Of a stretch of DNA of 8,655 nt, positions 1 through 5,966 are shown one piece after another (within the stretch, counting starts at the first letter, position 1; each line of letters starts with the position of its first letter). The translations under genes were made by a program, and so were the position numbers. This DNA comes from Vulcanimicrobiota bacterium (GTDB taxonomy: Bacteria; Vulcanimicrobiota; Vulcanimicrobiia; Vulcanimicrobiales; Vulcanimicrobiaceae). The DNA lies in contig JAFAMS010000083.1 of NCBI GenBank assembly GCA_019233165.1, forward strand, positions 1 through 8,655. Reading direction: 5' to 3'. Under the pieces are notes generated by a model. That model was not told where the DNA came from and searched no databases. It was given only the letters and a program-made list of their open reading frames with translations.

Positions 1-728
1 AAGAAGACCCGGTGCGCAAAACGTTCTTCTCGATCACGCGCGACGAGATGAACCACGAAGAAGTCTGTCAGCGCGTGATCCAAAAACTCGTACCGGGTGG
101 GCCGCTCGACTTCGATCCGAAAACGCCGCTCGAGCACGCGGCGAAGAACAACATCGAGTGGCTCTACCACAACGGCGGACGTTACTGGAAAGGCTACGGC
201 GCGTCGCTCGGCAAGTATCCGCTCTCGGTGCTCTTCACGTCCTTCATGATGGGCGAGGTCGCAGCGTCGACGCTTTTCTTCGGGATGTCGAAGCGCGCGA
301 CGCACCCCGTCTTCCAGCAGATCTTCAAGAAGGTCGGGCAAGACGAAGCGCGCCATCTCGCGATCTGCCTCGCGATCCTCGAGACCGATTTCCCCGGACT
401 CAAGGACGAAGACAAGGTATTGATCACCAAGCAGCTGCGAGCGGGCTTTGTTTTTCTCTCGATGATCTTGTGGGAGCCGCCCAGGCAGTTCTGGGAGCTC
501 ACCGATTACTTCTTGCCGAATCACCGCGTCCTGATCCAGCACGCGCGCGACGCGGGACTGGGCTGCCTCACCTACGACGAGCAGGCCGATAACTGGCGCA
601 ACGCTCTCGCAAAAGTCCGGGCGATCGTCGGCGAGTGGGGGATCGAGTTTCCGGCGATCCCGGAGCTCGACCTCGACGGCGTCGACGTAGGCAACATCAC
701 CGCCGACGACATAATCCCCGTCTTCTAA
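1..728 (+). CDS. Ferritin-like (R2-type) diiron protein, 5' partial
   Basis: The frame is open to the left edge (codons for E-D-P precede the GTG at 12), so the N-terminus lies outside the window and the GTG is probably internal. Numbering from that GTG, the visible part has E12-x-x-H15, a lone Glu in a Met-Met-Gly-Glu context (E82), and E112-x-x-H115. This is the second-to-fourth helix ligand set of a four-helix diiron protein; the first Glu should lie about 30-40 residues upstream. The spacing (H15 to E82, then 30 residues to E112) resembles ribonucleotide reductase R2-like oxidases and acyl-ACP desaturases. The role is probably O2 activation for an oxidation or hydroxylation, with unknown substrate. 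It ends 14 bp before paaN, so it is likely co-transcribed and linked to aromatic or acyl-CoA catabolism. It is not recognisable as PaaA or PaaC. The diiron fold is well supported; the reaction is not. Confidence 0.8.
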   Translation, partial: EDPVRKTFFSITRDEMNHEEVCQRVIQKLVPGGPLDFDPKTPLEHAAKNNIEWLYHNGGRYWKGYGASLGKYPLSVLFTSFMMGEVAASTLFFGMSKRATHPVFQQIFKKVGQDEARHLAICLAILETDFPGLKDEDKVLITKQLRAGFVFLSMILWEPPRQFWELTDYFLPNHRVLIQHARDAGLGCLTYDEQADNWRNALAKVRAIVGEWGIEFPAIPELDLDGVDVGNITADDIIPVF

Positions 729-733
729 GGGGG
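728..733 (+). promoter_or_regulatory. Shine-Dalgarno of paaN
   Basis: A purine run A-GGGGG begins on the last base of the upstream stop codon and ends 9 nt before the ATG at 743. It fixes 743 as the paaN start rather than the in-frame ATG at 635, which lies inside the upstream gene and would add an Arg-rich tail unlike the family. Confidence 0.65.
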
Positions 734-742
734 TTCCTCACG

Positions 743-2461
743 ATGACGACGACGACTGCTCCGCCGCCTGCGGGTTCGGCGGCGGCCGCTTGGTTCGACC
801 AACATCAACCGCTCCTCGACCGCGCGCTGGCGACGATCAGGACGCGCGAATATTGGTCCGCCTACCCGGAGAGTCCGAGCCCCAAGAACTACGGCGAGAA
901 CGCGCAAGCCCAAGGGAAGACCGCGCTCGAGGCGAGGCTCGGCACGCGATTCGAGCTCGCGCAGCCGGGGACGGTCGGCTGGATCGGCGCCGAGCGTTCG
1001 CCGTTCGGCGTCGCAATCGGCGTGACGTATCCGCAGATCGACCAAGACGCGCTCCTCGCCGCGGTGACGCGCGCGCAGCGCGACTGGGCCGCAGCGACTC
1101 CCAAGTACCGCGCGGGTGTCGCGATGGAGATGTTGGCGCGGATCAACAAAGCCAGCTTCGAAATCGCCTTCGCGACGATGTACACGACCGGGCAAGCGTT
1201 CATGATGGCGTTTCAGGCCGCCGGCCCGCACGCGCAGGATCGCGGGCTCGAGGCGCTGGCGTACGCGTACGACGCGATGAGCGACGTGCCGTCGTTCGCG
1301 CTCTGGGAGAAACCGCAGAAGAACGAGCCGTTGCGCGTCGAGAAGCGCTATCGCATCGTCCCGCGTGGAATAGGCCTCGTGATCGCGAGCTCGACGTTCC
1401 CGACGTGGAACTCCTACCCCGCGATGTTCGCCGATCTCGTCACCGGCAACGCGGTTGTCGTTAAGCCGCATCCGAACTCCATCTTGCCGCTCGCGATCAC
1501 CGTCGAGATCATGCGCGGCGTGCTCGCGGAGGCCGGGTTCGACCCGAACGTCGTTGCGCTCGCCGCCGATACGCCCGAGTCGCCGATTGCAAAGCAGCTC
1601 GCAACGCGCCCCGAGGTCGGGCTCGTCGACTACACCGGCTCGTCCTCGTTCGGGACGTGGCTCGAGCAGAACGCGAAGCAAGCGCAGGTCTTCACCGAGA
1701 AGGCCGGCGTCAACGCAGTCGTGATCGACTCGACCGACGATCTCCCGGGGCTTGCGAAAAACCTGGCGATGTCGCTGAGCCTCTATTCGGGGCAGATGTG
1801 CACGACGCCGCAAAACGTTTTCGTCCCGCGTGCCGGGATCAAGACGGCCGACGGAGACGCGAGCTTCGACGACGTCCTGGGAGCGATCTCCAAGGCGGTC
1901 GAGGGGCTTCTCTCGGCGCCGGAGCGCGCGGTCGAGATCCTCGGCGCGATCGCAACCGATGCGACGCTCGAACGCGTGAAAGCGGAATCGGCGAAACCGG
2001 GCGTCGTCTTGGCGTCGAAAACGCTGGCCCACCCGCAATTCCCAGGGGCCCGCGTCCACACGCCGCTGATCGCACGGCTCGACGCTTCGGACGAGGAACG
2101 CTACGGAGGCGAAATGTTCGGGCCGATCGCGTTCGTGATCGCTACCGATTCGACGGAACAGAGCCTCGAGCTGGCGGCGCGCGGAGCACGAAGCTGCGGC
2201 GCGATCACCGCGGTCCTCTATTCGGCCGATCCGGCGGTGATCGTCCGGGCAGAAGATTTCGCCGCGGACGCCGGTGTCTCGCTCGCCGTGAATCTTACCG
2301 GAGCGTTGCTCGTCAATCAGTCGGCGGCGTTCAGCGATTTTCACGTGACGGGCGCGAACCCCGCGGGGAATGCCTCGCTCACCGATGCGGCATTCGTCGC
2401 CAATCGCTTCCGGATAACACAAACGCGGACGGTCGTGCCTGGAACCGCAAGCGCTGGCTGA
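743..2461 (+). CDS. paaN: Phenylacetic acid degradation protein PaaN (aldehyde dehydrogenase)
   Basis: 572-residue aldehyde dehydrogenase-superfamily protein, cytoplasmic, close to the usual length of the stand-alone PaaN type that lacks the C-terminal hydratase domain of PaaZ. In the phenylacetyl-CoA pathway, proteins of this type oxidise the semialdehyde formed when the oxepin-CoA ring opens. Visible ALDH landmarks are the P-T-W-N segment (N223), the cofactor-binding Lys in VVVKPHP (K241), the TGS turn (residues 299-301), the general-base Glu in FTEKAG (E319), the nucleophile in SGQMCTT (C353) and the GEMFGP motif (E457, F459). All key residues are present, so it should be active. The start is set by the Shine-Dalgarno at 728-733. 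The stop lies 16 bp before the paaI ATG, or overlaps paaI if that gene starts upstream. The next gene being paaI supports the assignment. Confidence 0.9.
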   Translation: MTTTTAPPPAGSAAAAWFDQHQPLLDRALATIRTREYWSAYPESPSPKNYGENAQAQGKTALEARLGTRFELAQPGTVGWIGAERSPFGVAIGVTYPQIDQDALLAAVTRAQRDWAAATPKYRAGVAMEMLARINKASFEIAFATMYTTGQAFMMAFQAAGPHAQDRGLEALAYAYDAMSDVPSFALWEKPQKNEPLRVEKRYRIVPRGIGLVIASSTFPTWNSYPAMFADLVTGNAVVVKPHPNSILPLAITVEIMRGVLAEAGFDPNVVALAADTPESPIAKQLATRPEVGLVDYTGSSSFGTWLEQNAKQAQVFTEKAGVNAVVIDSTDDLPGLAKNLAMSLSLYSGQMCTTPQNVFVPRAGIKTADGDASFDDVLGAISKAVEGLLSAPERAVEILGAIATDATLERVKAESAKPGVVLASKTLAHPQFPGARVHTPLIARLDASDEERYGGEMFGPIAFVIATDSTEQSLELAARGARSCGAITAVLYSADPAVIVRAEDFAADAGVSLAVNLTGALLVNQSAAFSDFHVTGANPAGNASLTDAAFVANRFRITQTRTVVPGTASAG

Positions 2462-2477
2462 AGCGTCGGCGGCCGCG

Positions 2478-2864
2478 ATGTACGCGGAAGATGCCGCCGC
2501 TCGAACGCTTGGAATCTCGATCGATGAGGTAAGGCCGGGCTACGCGCGGCTGCGGATGACGATCGGCGAGGGGATGATCAACGGGCATGATGTCGCGCAC
2601 GGCGGTTTCGTCTTCACCCTCGCCGACACCGCGTTCGCGTACGCCTGCAACTCGCGCAACGAGCGCAACGTCGCGCTCAATGCAGCAATCTCGTTCGCGG
2701 CGCCGGCGCGGCGCGGCGAAACGCTGACCGCGGTCGCGGAGGAACGCAGCCGGGCCGGGCGGACCGGCGTCTACGACGTCGTGGTCAGCGGCCCGGCCGG
2801 CGAGACCGTCGCGCTTTTTCGCGGGACGTCATACCGGATCAGTGGGACGTTAGTGGCCGAGTAG
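2478..2864 (+). CDS. paaI: Hydroxyphenylacetyl-CoA-type thioesterase PaaI
   Basis: Hot-dog-fold thioesterase (128 residues from this ATG). It matches remembered E. coli PaaI over its whole length: N-G-H, then HGG (41-43 from this ATG), then a near-identical LADTAFAYACNS stretch with the catalytic Asp (D50), then TGVYD and VALFRG near the end. PaaI hydrolyses ring-hydroxylated phenylacetyl-CoA thioesters, freeing CoA when the pathway stalls on dead-end intermediates. Family members usually have about 11-13 residues before the Met-Tyr-[AE] that begins this ORF. Here the frame is open upstream to 2418 with no ATG, GTG or TTG, but a CTG at 2439 would give 141 residues, near the 140 of E. coli PaaI, and overlap paaN by 23 nt. 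The start is therefore uncertain. The 3' end overlaps the opposing DoxX gene by 26 nt. Confidence 0.9.
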   Translation: MYAEDAAARTLGISIDEVRPGYARLRMTIGEGMINGHDVAHGGFVFTLADTAFAYACNSRNERNVALNAAISFAAPARRGETLTAVAEERSRAGRTGVYDVVVSGPAGETVALFRGTSYRISGTLVAE

Positions 2865-3318
2865 CGACGTCGACGGTTTCGACGCGCGTCTTGCGGGCGC
2901 GCGCCAGCGAACCGTCGACCGAGAGCGTCCCGGCACCGGCGAGAACTAAGAGAACCATCACCGCCGCGTACGTGAGCGGGAGCTCGAGCGATGCGGGATG
3001 ACCTGGGCCCATCCCGACGAACGGCGCGCCTTGCGGAACGTGCACCATTACGATGGCGACGAGCATGTCTGCCACGAGCGCGAGCGCGGCGAGTCGCGTC
3101 AGGAAGCCGATCATGATCGCGATCCCTCCGGCGAACTCGGCGACTGCAGCGACTGCTTGCAGCCACTCGGGTGCAAATGCGTTCGGGCCCATCCAGCCGG
3201 TCGGATTCATGATCTTCGGATACCCGTGGAACACAAATGCGAGACCAACGACGAGTCGCACGAGGAGCAAGCCGGCGGAGGCCGGGCCGGGAAGCGTGGG
3301 GGCGAGATATGTGCGCAT
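2839..3318 (-). CDS. DoxX-family integral membrane protein
   Basis: 159 residues, a typical DoxX length. Four hydrophobic segments are visible at about 15-33, 53-72, 74-95 and 112-133. Family signatures are R-L-V-V-G in helix 1 followed by F-H-G-x-x-K (R21 to K35), the A-E-F-A-G-G ... G-x-x-T-R-x-A-A block (60-78), and a final E-x-x-L-x-Y helix with LAGAG-x-x-S-x-D (residues 112-135). DoxX proteins sit in the inner membrane. Some are quinone-linked (thiosulfate:quinone oxidoreductase subunit), many are uncharacterised, and no substrate can be read here. It lies 37 bp downstream of the duplicated-domain gene on the same strand, so it may be the last gene of that operon. No clear Shine-Dalgarno precedes the ATG. 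The stop lies inside the 3' end of paaI. Confidence 0.88.
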   Translation of the reverse strand: MRTYLAPTLPGPASAGLLLVRLVVGLAFVFHGYPKIMNPTGWMGPNAFAPEWLQAVAAVAEFAGGIAIMIGFLTRLAALALVADMLVAIVMVHVPQGAPFVGMGPGHPASLELPLTYAAVMVLLVLAGAGTLSVDGSLARARKTRVETVDVATRPLTSH

Positions 3319-3355
3319 AGGGTGTGTTGTACCCGCGGCACGTGCGCGGCCGCGT

Positions 3356-4159
3356 TTAGCCGACCGCTCGGAGTACCCACTCGACGAAGGCGGGGAGCGT
3401 CATCCCTTCGCGCGCGCCGTACTCGCGAGCGACCGCGTTTGCGTGCGAGACCCGTCCGGTTTCCCATGCCGACTTCGCATCGCCGATCCGCGCCGAATCG
3501 GCGGCGACTGTGACGGCGGCGATTCCTCGTTCTTGCAATGCCGGAAGGCGGGAGATCCCGGCGTCGTCGATTCCGACGCCCGCGTCGTTGTACGCCGCCG
3601 CGAGCGCGTCGATTCGCAGCGCGCTCGCCGGAACGCCGCCGAGCAATCCGCCGTGCGAGCCGGTGAGGACGATCGCGCCCGCATCGCCGTCGCGAACGAG
3701 CGACACCGAGTCGAGACCCCACACGTTCGGCGCGCGCGGCCGCTCGAGCAAGAGCGTTCTCGCCTCGGCGTAGGCAGGTGCATCGCCGCGATACTCGTGC
3801 GCCGCGAGCATCTTCTCGGCGCATGCGCGGGCCGTCTCGCCCGCCGCGCAGCCGAGGCGCCGCGCGGACTCGTTGCAGAAGCTGATCGTCCCGCGCCGCG
3901 CGAGATCGGCGCCGTCGCCGATCCGCGCCGAGCGGTAATCGACGGTCGCGGCAGGCATCCCGAGCGCGTCGAGATAGGCGAGCGAACCGAGCCCGGCGCG
4001 CTCGAGCCCGACGCCGGCGTCGCTGAAGACGACGCCGCGCAGCTTTCCCTTCGCCGCGAGATAGCCGGAGTAGACGCCGCCGTGCGACGCCGCGATCGCC
4101 ACCGTGCCTTCGTCCTCGCTGCCGAGCTTCGTGATGCTGTCGTGGACGCGAACGCTCAG
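3356..4159 (-). CDS. Duplicated-domain protein of unknown function, coupled to ThDP enzyme
   Basis: I do not recognise a named family. From the proposed CTG start it is 267 residues, soluble-looking, with no signal peptide or membrane segment. It consists of two copies of one domain: SHGG at 25-28 and 168-171, DAGVG at 47-51 and 192-196, SARIGD at 77-82 and 222-227, then G-x-[IV]-S-x-x-N at 90-96 and 235-241. Residues 47-107 align with 192-252 without gaps at a constant offset of 145, with 26 of 61 identical by my count. Glycine-rich turns after hydrophobic strands suggest an alpha/beta fold with a small-molecule site, but I assign no reaction. Start choice: the only upstream ATG (4333) would give an Arg-rich tail read out of frame through the preceding gene. 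CTG at 4159 overlaps the preceding TGA as CTGA and has GGAG 10 nt upstream. A GTG at 4102 (248 residues) is the alternative. The tight junction implies work with the ThDP enzyme. Confidence 0.75.
   Translation of the reverse strand: MSVRVHDSITKLGSEDEGTVAIAASHGGVYSGYLAAKGKLRGVVFSDAGVGLERAGLGSLAYLDALGMPAATVDYRSARIGDGADLARRGTISFCNESARRLGCAAGETARACAEKMLAAHEYRGDAPAYAEARTLLLERPRAPNVWGLDSVSLVRDGDAGAIVLTGSHGGLLGGVPASALRIDALAAAYNDAGVGIDDAGISRLPALQERGIAAVTVAADSARIGDAKSAWETGRVSHANAVAREYGAREGMTLPAFVEWVLRAVG
3404..3658 (-). repeat. Internal protein repeat, copy 2
   Basis: C-terminal copy (about residues 168-252). It carries the same motif order, with a two-residue insertion between SHGG and DAGVG relative to copy 1 and no gaps after that. 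Confidence 0.75.
3839..4087 (-). repeat. Internal protein repeat, copy 1
   Basis: N-terminal copy of the duplicated domain (about residues 25-107). It carries SHGG, DAGVG, SARIGD and a G-T-I-S-x-x-N motif. The repeat is visible in protein, not as an obvious DNA repeat, so the duplication is old. Confidence 0.75.
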
Positions 4160-5913
4160 ACCGGACGGTCTCCGGCTTTGACGACGAGCGTGCGATTGTC
4201 GGCGGCGGGAAGCATCGCCCCGGGGTCTCGCGTGACGACGACGTCGATGACGGTGGGAAGGCTGCGGTCGCCGATCGCCGTCCGGTAGGCGCTCGCGAGA
4301 TCGTGCGGGTCGACGACGCGAATTCCGCGGCACCCCATCGCTTGCGCGATCGCCGCGTAATCCATCTCGACGAGATCGCTCGACTGGTAGTTCCCCTCTC
4401 CGTACATCGCGTGCTGCAGCGCTTTCACGTATCCGGACGCCGCGTTGTTGACGACGATCAAGATCACGTTCGCGCCGGCGCGCTTAGCCGTTTCGAGATC
4501 GCCGAGCGTCATGTTGAAGCCGCCGTCGCCGGTGATCGCGACGACCGGCGCACCGGGTGCCGCGAGTTGAGCGCCGAGCGCGCCGGGGAGCCCGTAGCCG
4601 ATCGACGCCAGACCGCGGTCGGCGAGATACGTGCGCCCCGCCCGTTGCGTGTCGTAGAGCAATCCCGTCCAGTGCGCCGCAAACCCGCCGTCCGCGATCA
4701 GGATCCCATCGGGCGGCATCGCCTTTTGCAACTCGCCGATCAGCCGGCCCATGTTGATCGGGATCTCCGTCGAGGTGTAGCGCGGCATCGCCTCGAGCCG
4801 CCACCTCGCCATGCGGGCGGCGACCTCGGCCAAGTATCCCGCACGCGACCGCCGACGCGCTTCCGCGCCGTCGGAAAGCGCGCCGGCGAGATCGCTCAGG
4901 CCTTCCCGCGCGTCGCACCATAGTGCGACGTCGGCGAGCGTCGTACGCCCGATCTCTTCAGCGACGATCTCGAGGTGGACGATTGGAACGTTTGGAGGGA
5001 TCAGCGCGTAGCGCTTCGTCGCGATCTCACCAAGCTTGCAGCCGACGCTCACGATGCAGTCCGACTCCGCGATCAGGTCGTTGGCGATCCGCGAGTAGCG
5101 CCCGAACAGACCGGCCGAGAGCGCGCTCGCGCACGCGATCGAGCCTTTTCCGCTCATTGTGTGCGCGACCGGGATCGCTTGCTCTTCGGCGAGGCGGGCT
5201 AGCGCGTCGTACGCACGCGAAAGATGGACGCCGCCGCCGACCAGCAGAATCGGGCGCTCTGCCGCCGCGAGCAGCGCGGCGGCGCGCTCGACGTCATCCG
5301 CATCCGGCCGGTTACGCCGCGCCGGGATCGAAAACGTCGAGGGATCGAGCTCGAACGCGCGCTCGTCGAAATCGTGTTCCCCGTGCGCGACGTCTTCGGG
5401 GACGTCGAGGACGACCGGTCCCGGGCGCCCCGACGTCGCCACCGCGAACGCGCGCGCCGCCATCTCGGGGATGCGCGCGACGGACTCGACGCGCAAGAGC
5501 TCCTTCACGCACGGCCGCAAGATATCGACTTGCCGCGCTTCCTGCGTCATGTTCTTCCACGCATGCGAGCGGTGCGCGTCGCCGGCGACGGCGACGATGG
5601 GGATCCCCGCGTTGAGCGACTCGACGAGCGCCGTGACGAGATTCGTCGCGCCGGGCCCCAGCGTTCCGTCGCAGACTCCGGGTCTTCCCGAGACGCGCGC
5701 GTACGCATCGGACGCAAACGCGCCGGTCCGCTCATCGTTGATGAGGAAATGGCGCAGCCCCAAGCCGCGGACCGCCTCATAGAAGGGAAGCAGCTGGAAA
5801 CCGGCCATGCCGAACATCGGGCCGACGCCCGCGAGCTTGAAAACCTCGGCGAGCGCGCGACCGCCCGTCATCGGTCCTTTGGGCAACGGCGTCCGAACCT
5901 GCTCGGCGATCAT
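4156..5913 (-). CDS. Acetolactate-synthase-like ThDP-dependent enzyme
   Basis: 585 residues, the usual length of the three-domain ThDP family (Pyr, central, PP). The catalytic Glu that activates ThDP is E61 in N-D-E-R-T-G-A. LGPGATN follows at 85-91, and the diphosphate/metal motif begins GDGG at 462 and ends NN at 489-490. These enzymes decarboxylate a 2-oxoacid and transfer or ligate the resulting unit; the substrate here is unclear. It is probably not the biosynthetic acetohydroxyacid synthase. The segment equivalent to MVRQWQ in that enzyme reads YVKALQ (495-500), so the 2-ketobutyrate-selecting Trp is Leu. The usual FGxPG is FGMAG, and no small regulatory subunit lies adjacent. The start is firm: GGGAGGG ends 5 nt before the ATG. 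The 3' end overlaps the duplicated-domain gene by 4 nt. It diverges from an E1 alpha gene across 53 bp. Confidence 0.85.
   Translation of the reverse strand: MIAEQVRTPLPKGPMTGGRALAEVFKLAGVGPMFGMAGFQLLPFYEAVRGLGLRHFLINDERTGAFASDAYARVSGRPGVCDGTLGPGATNLVTALVESLNAGIPIVAVAGDAHRSHAWKNMTQEARQVDILRPCVKELLRVESVARIPEMAARAFAVATSGRPGPVVLDVPEDVAHGEHDFDERAFELDPSTFSIPARRNRPDADDVERAAALLAAAERPILLVGGGVHLSRAYDALARLAEEQAIPVAHTMSGKGSIACASALSAGLFGRYSRIANDLIAESDCIVSVGCKLGEIATKRYALIPPNVPIVHLEIVAEEIGRTTLADVALWCDAREGLSDLAGALSDGAEARRRSRAGYLAEVAARMARWRLEAMPRYTSTEIPINMGRLIGELQKAMPPDGILIADGGFAAHWTGLLYDTQRAGRTYLADRGLASIGYGLPGALGAQLAAPGAPVVAITGDGGFNMTLGDLETAKRAGANVILIVVNNAASGYVKALQHAMYGEGNYQSSDLVEMDYAAIAQAMGCRGIRVVDPHDLASAYRTAIGDRSLPTVIDVVVTRDPGAMLPAADNRTLVVKAGDRPV
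4170..4173 (-). promoter_or_regulatory. Candidate Shine-Dalgarno for the CTG start at 4159
   Basis: GGAG read on the minus strand ends 10 nt before the CTG that overlaps the stop codon of the ThDP gene. It lies inside the ThDP coding sequence, as expected for coupled translation. A weaker purine run also precedes the alternative GTG at 4102. Confidence 0.4.
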
Positions 5914-5966
5914 AGCGTCCCTCCCGGAGAAGAACCGTCTGTTTCTCCACGAAAGGGAGAGGTCCC
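5914..5966. promoter_or_regulatory. Divergent 53-bp spacer with two Shine-Dalgarno sites and an inverted repeat
   Basis: This is the only space between the divergent ThDP gene (minus) and E1 alpha (plus). It contains GGGAGGG for the leftward gene and GGGAG (5955-5959, 7 nt before ATG 5967) for the rightward gene. Between them is a perfect inverted repeat, GGAGAA (5926-5931), 11 nt, TTCTCC (5943-5948), centred within about 3 bp of the spacer midpoint. I see no convincing -35/-10 pair. With so little room, at least one promoter must lie inside the opposite gene's 5' end or the two must overlap, which makes joint control likely. Confidence 0.5.

Noticed and set aside
1..728. Naming the diiron protein AurF (p-aminobenzoate N-oxygenase)
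   Set aside because: AurF carries an extra His four residues before its last Glu ligand. That position is not His here, and the spacing fits R2 or desaturase types better.
635..742. Upstream ATG for paaN
   Set aside because: It lies inside the preceding gene, adds an Arg/His-rich stretch foreign to the family and has no Shine-Dalgarno. ATG 743 does.
725..2422. 565-codon open frame on the minus strand across paaN
   Set aside because: Antisense shadow of a clearly assigned gene. It is Arg/Asp-rich with no recognisable motif, and arises from high GC and codon bias.
3319..3355. Terminator or separate promoter between the duplicated-domain gene and the DoxX gene
   Set aside because: No stem followed by a T-run and no clear promoter elements are visible in 37 bp.
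3053..4288. 411-codon plus-strand open frame opposite the DoxX and duplicated-domain genes
   Set aside because: Arg-rich composition without motifs. The opposite strand has clear family signatures and internal repeats.
4160..4333. ATG-initiated N-terminal extension of the duplicated-domain protein
   Set aside because: The 58 added residues are a second-frame reading of the ThDP gene, almost only Arg, Ser, Pro and His.
4156..5913. Naming the ThDP gene ilvB
   Set aside because: The key Trp is absent, the FGxPG motif is altered and no ilvH is adjacent. Only the superfamily is supported.
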